Source: SbD1 sp049300095
GTDB taxonomy: Bacteria > Desulfobacterota > Syntrophobacteria > Syntrophobacterales > Syntrophobacteraceae
NCBI GenBank assembly: GCA_049300095.1
Contig: JBAQYM010000059.1
Span: 1 to 16,213, forward strand
Length of the DNA: 16,213 nucleotides
Reading direction: 5' to 3'
Of the stretch, positions 6,550 to 13,905 are shown piece by piece. The number at the start of each line of letters is the position of its first letter. The stretch's first letter is position 1. A model generated the notes under the pieces. The model was not told the DNA's origin. It saw only the letters and a program-made list of their open reading frames with translations, and did not search any database. Made by a program: the position numbers and the translations under genes.

Positions 6550-7317
6550 TTATCCGGTTTCCAGCGTCCGGGGCCGGGACCTTTCCGGCATGGACTCGAA
6601 CGTATCCTCGTGCATGTCGTCGTGATCGTAGAAGAGCCGGTCTCCCAATCCCGCTCTGCCTGCCGATCTATCCTCGTAGTCGTCCCGCTCCAGAATCAGC
6701 TCGTTCACTTCCAGATGATCAACTATTGCGGTAAACCCCATAACATCGGTGAGGAGCTGGTGGATTATTTCGTGTTCGAGCTCTCCCGGGACCGCTCCGT
6801 CGAGATAAAGAACGCCCTTGCGGACCGCTATTTTAAGCTCTTCGGTATCGATCCTTTCATCGGACTGCAACCGCTCGTAGATCGCATGGACAATCTGATC
6901 GTTTGTCAGTCCCTGGTACTCGTCGGGGATCCTTGCCGCGCCGACGGCCTCGGTTGTCCGGGGCAGCCTCCTGTGCGTTTTCTCATAGTCCCGCGCGCAC
7001 TCCACGCACAAACGGGCCGAGGGCAACACCTCGAGCCTTCTGGGACTGATGTCGTCTCCACAGGATTCGCAAACCCCGTATTCGCCAATTGTCATCTTGG
7101 TCAGTGCAAGGTCGATCTGCTCGATTTCCAGTTTTCCGCTCACATCAAGTTGGTCGTAAGGTTTCTGAATGCTGGCCTTCTGAGCTTCTTCCTCCAGTTC
7201 TATCGCGCGTTCTTCAAGTTCCTGCCACGCGGCCGCAAGTTTCCTGACCCTATCGAGTACGCTGCTGCGCCTGTCGAGGAGCATGTTTCTTAGGAACATT
7301 ATTTCTTCCCTGCTCAT
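6550..7317 (-). CDS. DksA/TraR-type zinc-finger protein fused to a BON domain
   Basis: A 255-residue cytoplasmic protein with no signal peptide. Residues 1-75 are charged and form a predicted coiled coil. A DxxDxS sequence (D55, D58, S60) matches the DxxDxA tip by which DksA acts in the RNA polymerase secondary channel. A C4 zinc finger follows (C83, C86, C104, C107; CESCGDDIS and LCVECARDYE). Residues about 137-207 form a BON-like domain, with ELKIAVRKGVLYLDGAVPG and a following helix. An acidic tail ends the protein. DksA-class proteins tune transcription with or without ppGpp; BON domains are usually in envelope or osmotic-stress proteins and are thought to bind lipid. The start at 7317 has CTCAGGAGGA just upstream; a longer frame to 7362 overlaps the promoter and is rejected. 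It appears to be a single-gene unit. Confidence 0.85.
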   Translation of the reverse strand: MSREEIMFLRNMLLDRRSSVLDRVRKLAAAWQELEERAIELEEEAQKASIQKPYDQLDVSGKLEIEQIDLALTKMTIGEYGVCESCGDDISPRRLEVLPSARLCVECARDYEKTHRRLPRTTEAVGAARIPDEYQGLTNDQIVHAIYERLQSDERIDTEELKIAVRKGVLYLDGAVPGELEHEIIHQLLTDVMGFTAIVDHLEVNELILERDDYEDRSAGRAGLGDRLFYDHDDMHEDTFESMPERSRPRTLETG

Positions 7318-7361
7318 TGGAATCCTCCTGAGTACAGCAACGAGAACAACCCATGCGAACA

Positions 7362-7390
7362 ATGATAAGGAGCATACAAGAACAATTCAA
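7362..7390 (-). promoter_or_regulatory. Sigma70-type promoter of the zinc-finger/BON gene
   Basis: On the minus strand, TTGAAT (7385-7390) and TATCAT (7362-7367) are separated by exactly 17 bases. Transcription would start near 7355, giving a leader of about 38 bases that carries AGGAGG before the ATG at 7317. Confidence 0.65.
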
Positions 7391-7526
7391 CTATTCCATG
7401 CAAATAAATGAAATCATGGCGATTTGGCAATTTTGACACGCATAACCTCCGTCGGGGCGTTGAAGAAAGCCCTCGCGGGCAGGTCAATTGACGCCGGGTA
7501 CCGGGGTCTTGCATGACCCCGCGTCT

Positions 7527-7842
7527 TCCGGCAGTCCGGGCGGGGATCAAGGGGCTGTTGCCCAAATGTAAAAACTGCGACAGGTGTGCCCAAAACAGGG
7601 CGGAGGTCTCCCCTCCCTTGGCGGGAGGGGCTGGGGGAGTGGGTCGTAAGTACTTGAAAATTCAACATCCTCCCCTATACCCCTCCCATCGAAGGGAGGG
7701 GGACTCACGTTCCGATCAATAGTCGCGCAGCTTGAATATTTCTTTGGGCAACAGCCCGTCAACCCCGCCCCTACGCCCGTCCATGATACGAATTGTCACC
7801 ACCTCGTAGGGGCGGGGTTGATCCCCGCCCGGACCGGCCAAA
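7527..7842. repeat. Composite intergenic repeat, copy 2 (complete)
   Basis: The outer edges 7527-7550 and about 7819-7838 are inverted copies around CCGGGCGGGGATCAA. Inside, the element 7552-7757 (206 bases) has perfect 15-base terminal repeats GGGCTGTTGCCCAAA and TTTGGGCAACAGCCC, and its core is about 90% identical by eye to 14-217. Next comes the CCCCGCCCCTACG hairpin, with perfect 17-base arms at 7759-7775 and 7805-7821. The hairpin loop differs from that of copy 1 while the arms are identical. Confidence 0.85.
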
Positions 7843-7927
7843 GGGAGGACCCCTCTTTTCCCACATCCCGCCCGGCTGGGGGGGGGCCTCGTTGACATCG
7901 GTCCCGAGGGGCATTAATCGAGAGCAG

Positions 7928-8002
7928 TGATGAGTGAACGGTGAGGAGTGAAGAGTGAAGAGTGAAGAGTGAAGGGTGAAGGGTGAAGGGTGAAGGGTGA
8001 GC
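7928..8002. repeat. Heptamer tandem repeat (GTGAAGA/GTGAAGG)n
   Basis: About nine 7-base units, first GTGAAGA then GTGAAGG, in non-coding DNA. A partly inverted counterpart (CTCCTCACTCTTCACTCTTCACC) lies at about 8249-8275. Together they flank the hairpin element between them. Confidence 0.85.
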
Positions 8003-8037
8003 AGGGGGGAAGGATAGGGCTGACGACGGGCTGGAAG

Positions 8038-8210
8038 GGGCTGTTGCTCAAGTCAAAGCAGGACGAATTGTCAGACTTCAGGTTCGGGCGGCGAACTCTA
8101 AAACCGTCATTCCCGCAGTGTCTTTGGGCGGGAATCCAGCGTCTTTGTTTTTGCAGCCGCCTGGAAAGAGACTGGATTCCCGCCCAAAGACACTCAAACA
8201 GGGAATGACG
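8038..8210. repeat. GGGCTGTTGCTCAA end joined to a long CATTCCCG hairpin
   Basis: It starts with a variant of the window's common terminal repeat (8038-8051). From 8079 to about 8120 it matches the reverse complement of about 10249-10290, so the two are copies of one element. It then carries an inverted repeat with a perfect 23-base core (8117-8139 with 8172-8194) containing GTCTTTGGGCGGGAATCCAG. The arms extend outward to CGTCATTCCC at 8105 and GGGAATGACG ending at 8210. This hairpin type is a common dispersed repeat in proteobacterial genomes. No protein is encoded. Confidence 0.8.
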
Positions 8211-8294
8211 ATCCCTGGGCACCAAGCTAAACCATGAGTCCATCACCGTTCACTCCTCACTCTTCACTCTTCACCGCATCCCGCAACACTACTC

Positions 8295-8323
8295 TTGAAA
8301 AGTCCCGCCCAATAACGTATTTA
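8295..8323 (+). promoter_or_regulatory. Possible promoter upstream of the L,D-transpeptidase pair
   Basis: TTGAAA (8295-8300) and a poor TATTTA (8318-8323) are 17 bases apart, 155 bases before the first gene. The -10 is weak, so this is tentative. Confidence 0.25.
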
Positions 8324-8478
8324 TCTCGCTCTAAGGGGGGCGGAAGAGCACCGCGGGCGATCCCATATCACAAATTCCATAACCCGGCTGTTTATTGACT
8401 GGACCCGAGACCCGAAGCCGGTGTCTCGATGCGCGCCGGTACGGCGTCCCGTGCGGCTCATTTCCGGAAGACCGAACT

Positions 8479-9366
8479 ATGATCAAAAGATTTTATCCGG
8501 CGCATTGGATTGGACTTGCTATCCTTTTGTTATTGTTTTCCGGATGCGCCACAAGGCAGGTGGATTTGCAGCAGGCGGAAAACCTGCCCCCTTACGAGGA
8601 ACCGCCGCCGGCGCCGCAGCCCTTCGAGCCTCCCCGCACGTCGAAGTCTTCGAAAAAGCCCGTCAAAGAATCCCCCGTGGTGAAGCGCGTCGTTACCGAA
8701 AAGGAGCTGCGGGCGATTGAGCAGAAAGACTCGGATCTGCATTTTTACCGCTGCGTCGAAATCCTTTCCAGGCTGAATGGGAAAGACAAAGAGTACATCC
8801 GGGACGACATCAAGAAAAAACGGGTGCTGACGGCGCCCCGCGATTTTTCGGCATACAAGACCTGGTCGCCTCTTCCGAGCACCCTCACGGGCATCGACCA
8901 CATCCCCAAGTTCATCCTGATCGTAAAGGACATCTGCTTTCTGGGTTGGTACGAGCGCGGAAGAATGAGCGGCGACACTTACGTGTGTATCGGAAGAATG
9001 AATACCTGGACCAAAAGGGGCATGTACCGGGTAAAGGACAAGGACCCGAACCACATGTCCACGTATCCGAACGCATACGGGGCCCCATCTCTCATGCCCT
9101 TTGCGCTGCGAATCTACGATCGGGTGTGGATCCACGCGGGGGACGTAATCGGTCCGAACTGTTCCCACGGCTGCATAAACGTGCCGCTCTACACGGCGGA
9201 CAAGCTCTACGCCTGGACCCAGATCGGGACCCCCGTGCTGATAATCGAATCCTTGAAAGACCTTGGCAAGGACATGCGGACAAGCATTCAGCAGAAACCC
9301 AAGGCGAAGCCGGGGGCGCCGGTAAAGGCCGACCCTCAGGGCAGCGCGTTAAAGACCATTTTCTGA
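8479..9366 (+). CDS. Lipoprotein L,D-transpeptidase (YkuD domain)
   Basis: A 295-residue predicted outer-membrane lipoprotein. A hydrophobic signal (about 11-20) ends in the lipobox LLFSGC, with C23 as the lipidated residue and no Asp at +2. A Pro-rich and Lys-rich spacer (about 30-75) follows, then a YkuD catalytic domain in the C-terminal half. The active-site pattern is H219 then SHGC (229-232) in IHAGDVIGPNCSHGCINVP, giving C232 as nucleophile. Such enzymes make 3-3 cross-links in peptidoglycan or attach proteins to it; which one is not decided by sequence. I chose the ATG at 8479 because it places the signal peptide at the N-terminus, with GGAAG 9 bases upstream. A second YkuD gene follows 86 bases later. 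Confidence 0.9.
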   Translation: MIKRFYPAHWIGLAILLLLFSGCATRQVDLQQAENLPPYEEPPPAPQPFEPPRTSKSSKKPVKESPVVKRVVTEKELRAIEQKDSDLHFYRCVEILSRLNGKDKEYIRDDIKKKRVLTAPRDFSAYKTWSPLPSTLTGIDHIPKFILIVKDICFLGWYERGRMSGDTYVCIGRMNTWTKRGMYRVKDKDPNHMSTYPNAYGAPSLMPFALRIYDRVWIHAGDVIGPNCSHGCINVPLYTADKLYAWTQIGTPVLIIESLKDLGKDMRTSIQQKPKAKPGAPVKADPQGSALKTIF

Positions 9367-9452
9367 GGGCGGAGGAAGCGCCCTTTGCGGAAACGGTCCC
9401 TGTAATTGAAAACCGGTAAATGTCAGCGAAACCTGAACAGAGGAGTCGTACC

Positions 9453-10118
9453 ATGAAGTCTTGCGGGATCACCTTGCGCGGAGTAACCATTGCGGTATGC
9501 GTGGGCCTGGTCTGTATCGTTATGAACGCGTGCTCTCTTTTCGAGTCGCAAATCAAAGTGCCTGTTTCGAAGCGGGTCGATGTGAAGCCGCCCGAGCCTC
9601 CGGCCTGCGAGCTTCCCTATTGCACCGCCAACCTCGATTTTCCTCTCTCGCAGGTGACGAACCCCAAGATATACGTGAATAAGAGCGAACGACGGCTTTG
9701 GCTGGTCCAGGACAAGATGCTCGTGCGCGACTACCACATCGGACTGGGACCGAGTCCCAGGGGTGACAAGTATTTCAGGGGTGACGGCAGGACCCCCGAG
9801 GGCGAGTACTTCATCTGCGACAAAAAGAACCCCAGCCAGTATTACAAGTCGCTTGGCATAAACTACCCGGCCCCGCGCCATGCCGAAAACGGACTGAATT
9901 GCGGCGCGATTACCTATAACGACTACTGCCAGATAGTCCAGGCAAACGATTCCAGGAAGATGCCTCCCGCAAATACCCCGCTGGGCGGGCTCATATTCAT
10001 ACACGGGGGCGGGTGCCACAACGATTGGACCCTGGGCTGCGTCGCCGTCCAGAATTCGGCGATCGATGAGCTTTTCGACGTGGTGAGGATCGGAACCCCG
10101 GTTTATATCGTGCCGTAA
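9453..10118 (+). CDS. Second lipoprotein L,D-transpeptidase (YkuD domain, YafK-like active site)
   Basis: A 221-residue protein with an N-terminal hydrophobic signal ending in IVMNAC (C27 the likely lipidated Cys, a non-ideal lipobox). A YkuD domain begins near KIYVNKSERRLWLVQD. The active site reads IHGGGCHNDWTLGCVAV, with H184 and nucleophile C196. The TLGC form is that of the YafK/ErfK-like branch rather than the SHGC of its neighbour. That branch includes enzymes that cross-link peptidoglycan or detach lipoproteins from it. The ATG at 9453 is chosen because GAGGAG lies 8 bases upstream; the in-frame ATG at 9420 would add 11 polar residues before the signal. It is likely co-transcribed with the preceding gene. 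Confidence 0.88.
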   Translation: MKSCGITLRGVTIAVCVGLVCIVMNACSLFESQIKVPVSKRVDVKPPEPPACELPYCTANLDFPLSQVTNPKIYVNKSERRLWLVQDKMLVRDYHIGLGPSPRGDKYFRGDGRTPEGEYFICDKKNPSQYYKSLGINYPAPRHAENGLNCGAITYNDYCQIVQANDSRKMPPANTPLGGLIFIHGGGCHNDWTLGCVAVQNSAIDELFDVVRIGTPVYIVP

Positions 10119-10168
10119 AGGATACCAGGGCCGACATTGCGGAGGAAGCCCATTGCCGTCAACTTAGA

Positions 10169-10333
10169 ACTTGTCCGTAAATAGCCTGTGAAGCGATTTT
10201 AGGAGCTATTGCCCAGTGGCATGGCTCAGAATTCCAAGCGGTCTGCAAACACTGCGGGAATGACGGTCTTAGAGTTTGCCGCCCGGACCTGAAGCATAAC
10301 AATGCGTGGCACAATGACTTGGGCAACAGCCCC
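10169..10333. mobile_element. MITE-like element, chimera of two repeat families
   Basis: It starts with ACTTGTCCGTAAATA (10169-10183), as at 2027. Next comes GGAGCTATTGCCCA (10202-10215), and it ends TTGGGCAACAGCCCC (10319-10333). The last two form an imperfect terminal inverted repeat. The right part (about 10249-10333) is the reverse complement of the left part of the element at 8038. The element fills much of the gap between the transpeptidase pair and the ABC transporter and has no coding capacity. Confidence 0.7.
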
Positions 10334-10343
10334 ATAATGGCCG

Positions 10344-10364
10344 CCCGTTTATTTAACGGGTTTT
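10344..10364 (+). terminator. Possible weak Rho-independent terminator
   Basis: Arms CCCGTT (10344-10349) and AACGGG (10355-10360) with a five-base loop are followed by TTTT and a pyrimidine-rich stretch. It lies 225 bases after the second transpeptidase gene. The stem is short. Confidence 0.35.
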
Positions 10365-10492
10365 CCCTTTGCAGATTTTGCTTTTCCTTTTTGCGCGGGG
10401 GGATTAAAAATCCGGGTGAAAATCCGGAGCCGTTTTCGGATGAAAACAGAGTCGTTTCGCACGCTCGTACCGGCTGAAAGAATTTTTTCCCC

Positions 10493-12265
10493 ATGTTCCA
10501 GAAAGTACTGAGATATCTCCGGCCCTATCGGCTTCCGTTCCTGATCGCGCTCGCGCAGGTCTTCCTCATGAGCGGCTGTGAACTCCTCAAGCCGTGGCCC
10601 CTCAAGATCATAATCGACAACGTGCTGAGCGGAAATCCCCTGCCGTGGGGCGCCAAGGGGGAGTATTCGCCTCAGGAGATCCTGATTTTCGCCTCGATCG
10701 GCCTGGTGGTAATCTATATTGTGCTCGGCGGGATCACGCTTCTTAACAACTACACGACCATCAAAATCGGCCAGAAGATGGTAAACGACATGCGGCGCGA
10801 CATCTACGGCCACCTCCAGCGCCTCTCGCTCGCTTTCCACAGCCGCCGCCAGGTCGGAGACCTGATGTACCGCGTCACCGCCGACACCTACGCGATCCAG
10901 AGCCTCACCATGAACGGCGTTTTTCCCATCGCCACGGCCCTCGTGCTCCTGGGCGGAATGTTTTTCGTGATGATACGAATCGACTGGCAGTTGACGCTGC
11001 TTTCGCTTGCCGTGTGCCCGGCGCTCTTTGTGTCGATATTTGTGATGAGCCGCCGCATAACGACGGCCGCGACCCTTGCTCGCCAGCAGGAAAGCGAGGT
11101 CTATTCCGTCGTCCAGCGCGCCATGTCCGCCATCCGCATCATCCAGGCGTTCACGAAAGAGGAGGAGGAGCACCGCAAGTTCATGACCGCGAGCAACCTG
11201 AGCCTCGGGGCGAGCCTTCGGCTCTACACGCTCCAGACCTTCTATTCGGGCATCGTCAACGTGGTCATGGCCGTGGGTACGGCGTTCGTTGTCTGGGTGG
11301 GGGCGCATCACGTGATGTCGGGCCAGATCACGGTGGGCGAGATCGTCATTTTCACCACCTATCTCGCCTCGCTCTACGGGCCGATAAACACCATCTGCCA
11401 GACCTGGGGCCTGCTCCAGGGGGCCAAGGTGGGGGTCGAGCGCGTCTTTGAAATCCTCGATGTCGAAAGGGACCTCAAGGACGGGGCGCTTTCCTTCACG
11501 GGGGCGGGAACGCGAGGGGAAGTGAGCTGGGAAAACGTCTCTTTTCACTATATTCCCGAGCAGCCGGTGCTCAAGGACATCAATCTGCACGTCAAGCCGG
11601 GGGAAAAGATCGCCATAGTCGGTCCGACGGGGGTGGGAAAATCCACCCTGGTGAGCCTGATTCCGCGTTTCTACGACCCCAAGGCCGGGCGGGTGCTTAT
11701 CGACGGGACCGATATCCGCAAGTACGAGTTGAAATCGCTTCGCGGCCAGATCGCGATGGTGCTCCAACCCCCGCTCGTGTTCCCGGTTTCGGTTCGCGAA
11801 AACATAGCCTACGGCAGGCCCGAGGCCCGGATCGAGGAGGTTGTCGCCGCGGCGAAGCTGGCCCGGATTCACGAGTCCATCGAGCGGCTCCCTGACAAAT
11901 ACGAAACGGTCGTGGGCGAGCAGGGCGCGACACTTTCCGAGGGCGAGAGGCAGAGGATAACAATCGCGCGGGCGATCCTGCGGGACGCTCCCATCCTGAT
12001 CCTCGATGAGCCCACCTCGTCGGTTGACGCCGAAACCGAAGCGCTCATCATGGAAGGGCTCGACCAGCTCACCACGGGCCGCACCACCTTTATCATAGCC
12101 CACAGGCTCTCGACGGTGCGCAAGGCGGACCGGATAATCGTGCTGCGCAACGGCGAAATCATCGAGCAGGGTCCGTTCAACGAGCTGATCGCCGCGGGCG
12201 GCCCCTTCGCCTCGCTATACCGGTCCCAGTTCGGGCTGGACGAACCGGCAAAGGTTGCGGGATAG
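10493..12265 (+). CDS. MsbA-like ABC exporter (fused permease and ATPase)
   Basis: A 590-residue half-transporter that works as a homodimer. An N-terminal six-helix domain (about 15-300) precedes the ATPase domain. Walker A is GPTGVGKS (377-384), the Q-loop is MVLQPPLVFPVSVRENIAYG, and the signature is LSEGERQR (481-488), where the usual form is LSGGQ. Walker B is LILDEPTS with D505-E506, followed by D-loop SSVDAET and switch H537 in IIAHRLST. All catalytic elements are present, so it should be active. Homologues export lipids, glycolipids, peptides or drugs; the substrate cannot be told. The ATG at 10493 fits the family start (YLRPYR...), though the ribosome binding site is poor. The neighbours suggest an envelope role. 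Confidence 0.92.
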   Translation: MFQKVLRYLRPYRLPFLIALAQVFLMSGCELLKPWPLKIIIDNVLSGNPLPWGAKGEYSPQEILIFASIGLVVIYIVLGGITLLNNYTTIKIGQKMVNDMRRDIYGHLQRLSLAFHSRRQVGDLMYRVTADTYAIQSLTMNGVFPIATALVLLGGMFFVMIRIDWQLTLLSLAVCPALFVSIFVMSRRITTAATLARQQESEVYSVVQRAMSAIRIIQAFTKEEEEHRKFMTASNLSLGASLRLYTLQTFYSGIVNVVMAVGTAFVVWVGAHHVMSGQITVGEIVIFTTYLASLYGPINTICQTWGLLQGAKVGVERVFEILDVERDLKDGALSFTGAGTRGEVSWENVSFHYIPEQPVLKDINLHVKPGEKIAIVGPTGVGKSTLVSLIPRFYDPKAGRVLIDGTDIRKYELKSLRGQIAMVLQPPLVFPVSVRENIAYGRPEARIEEVVAAAKLARIHESIERLPDKYETVVGEQGATLSEGERQRITIARAILRDAPILILDEPTSSVDAETEALIMEGLDQLTTGRTTFIIAHRLSTVRKADRIIVLRNGEIIEQGPFNELIAAGGPFASLYRSQFGLDEPAKVAG

Positions 12266-12442
12266 CACCGGAGTTCGGGGATTCGGCCGGCTCGCTCCGC
12301 TCGGTAAGGCATTGCCGCATGGCTGTCCGGCGTTCTTGATCGACGGGACAATTTCGTCCAAACTATTTTGAGGACAGCGGTTTCCACACCATTTTTGTAG
12401 TGGATTATTCCGGCCCACCCTGTTATTCATCTCATTCGCCCT
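12266..12442. other. Intergenic stretch, no gene recognised
   Basis: It separates the ABC exporter from the deacetylase region. It contains a GGCCGGCTCGCTCCGCTCGG motif and an AT-richer section near 12370-12450. I see no terminator, RNA gene or coding frame. Confidence 0.4.
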
Positions 12443-12571
12443 TTACAATGTCCGATAATATTCTAAAATCATGTCGAGATTGGCCTGGAAGCCCTCGTGA
12501 TACTTTTTCGTACCGGTCCAGGGGGTTTCCATCCAGGCGCCGCGGTCGGCGCAACTCTTGTTCCGCTTCAT
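12443..12571 (-). pseudogene. Possible small gene or 3' remnant of a lost gene
   Basis: A minus-strand frame ending in TAA at 12443. The ATG at about 12571 would give 42 residues, beginning MKRNKSCADRGAW and ending NLDMILEYYRTL. The composition (three aromatic-rich patches and two Trp), with GC-rich third positions in its first half, looks like real protein and not like a shadow frame. No ribosome binding site precedes the ATG, and the frame runs upstream into the deacetylase gene, where it loses protein character. It may be the tail of a gene truncated when the deacetylase region arrived. I do not recognise a family. Confidence 0.3.
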
Positions 12572-12583
12572 AAAGGAAGGGCC

Positions 12584-13747
12584 GTGAAGTCTATCTCCGC
12601 GGTAATGGCGATTTTGCTGGTCTGCATGTTGACTGCGGCGGGCATCTGCGGCGCGCAGGACGATTTTGTAACTCAATACATCCGGTCCGTTTCCCTGTTT
12701 TCCCCGGTCGCAACACACTCGGCAAAGGATGTCCTTGAGCTCGGACAACCCGTGCCGCCGGTCCCTGCCGCATCCAGGGATTTTTTCCCCTATATTCCCC
12801 ACGGTCAACTCGAAGTCCCCCAGGGCGCGCGGGTGATGATATTTGTCCCCCACCCCGACGACGAGTCCATTGCCGCCGCGGGTCTTATCCAGCGTGTCGT
12901 GGAAAAGGATGGGGAGGTCAGCGTCGTATTCATGACGAGCGGGGACGGCTACAAGGAGGCCCTGCGCCTGAAGATGAGAAACGCGCGCATCTCGGCCAGA
13001 GACTTCATTGAATACGGGAAAGCGCGCCAGGAGGAGGCGACCCAGGCATTGTGCGAACTGGGGCTCCAGCCCGAGGACGCCACGTTTCTGGGGTTTCCCG
13101 ACGACGGCATAGACGATCTGTGGGAATCCTACTGGTCCAATCTCAAACCCTTCGTCTCACCGCATACCCTCTTTGATCGGCCGCACCGGAAAGGGCTGAA
13201 CCGCTGGGTCAAGTACTCGGGGATTGATCTCAGCCAGGAAATCGCGCGGCTGCTCACCGAGTTCTCACCCGATTGGGTGGTGCTGCCCGACCCGAGGGAC
13301 CATCATCCCGATCACGCGACAACGGGAGTTTTCGTCCTGGCCGCGCTCCAATCCATCTACCAGGACGGCAAGTCGCCCTACACGCCGACCAAGGTGCTCA
13401 CGTACCTCGTCCATTTCAAGGACTACCCGTGGGCGGGTGAGTGGGCCAGGCAGATCGGCGCGTCCGGGGTCGGCCGCTGCAGCACGTCCGGTAAAACTCT
13501 CGCCAACGCCGGGTGGGTGGACCTTGTCCTTTCGCCCGAAGAGGTGGAAGGAAAGCGGCGCGCGCTTTCCGCCCACGCATCGCAGCTTCAGATGCTGCAC
13601 GGGTTTTTTAGGAACTTTCTCCTGCCGTGCGAAATTTACGGCAGTCTGAACATGATGCAGGTGATCTCCGTGCCCCAGGAATACGCCGCCTACTTTAAAC
13701 ACCCCGCCAAGCCCGAGGAAACCGACAGCGGGTCAAGCACCCACTAG
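12584..13747 (+). CDS. Secreted PIG-L/LmbE family deacetylase
   Basis: A 387-residue precursor. From the GTG at 12584 the N-terminus is a clear signal peptide with hydrophobic core AVMAILLVCMLTAAG, probably cleaved after GICGA (before QDDF). AGGAAG lies a few bases upstream. An in-frame ATG at 12497 would place 29 unlikely residues before the signal. The PIG-L fold is shown by the metal site VPHPDDES (H90, D92, D93, E94) and DHHPDH (D239-H244), which bind Zn. Family members remove acetyl groups from N-acetylglucosamine-type sugars or related amides. Export is unusual for classical members such as LmbE or MshB and points to an extracytoplasmic glycan or glycolipid. It lies 158 bases before the glycoside hydrolase gene in the same direction. 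Confidence 0.85.
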   Translation: MKSISAVMAILLVCMLTAAGICGAQDDFVTQYIRSVSLFSPVATHSAKDVLELGQPVPPVPAASRDFFPYIPHGQLEVPQGARVMIFVPHPDDESIAAAGLIQRVVEKDGEVSVVFMTSGDGYKEALRLKMRNARISARDFIEYGKARQEEATQALCELGLQPEDATFLGFPDDGIDDLWESYWSNLKPFVSPHTLFDRPHRKGLNRWVKYSGIDLSQEIARLLTEFSPDWVVLPDPRDHHPDHATTGVFVLAALQSIYQDGKSPYTPTKVLTYLVHFKDYPWAGEWARQIGASGVGRCSTSGKTLANAGWVDLVLSPEEVEGKRRALSAHASQLQMLHGFFRNFLLPCEIYGSLNMMQVISVPQEYAAYFKHPAKPEETDSGSSTH

Positions 13748-13905
13748 CCGCGAAGCCCTGTTCCTCCCCCGCGGTCCCCGCCGCAAAAGCTTGCCAAATG
13801 CGAAAACATGGGATATTTGGTCCGGCGAAGATCACGGCCCTCGCCGGCCGGATCGCGATGGCCCCAATCCTGACCAACCCCAGAAAAAGACTGCCGCCTG
13901 AAGAT

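Noticed and set aside
7318..7362. N-terminal extension of the zinc-finger/BON protein to 7362
   Set aside because: The extra 15 residues overlap the predicted -10 and transcription start, while AGGAGG sits at the right distance before the ATG at 7317.
7928..8002. Iterons of a replication origin
   Set aside because: The heptamers are GTGAAGR, are non-coding and stand among dispersed repeats; there is no replication gene, DnaA box cluster or AT-rich region next to them.
10349..12103. 584-residue minus-strand frame opposite the ABC exporter
   Set aside because: It is antisense to an exporter with all ATPase motifs in order; its sequence is charge-rich and without domain features.
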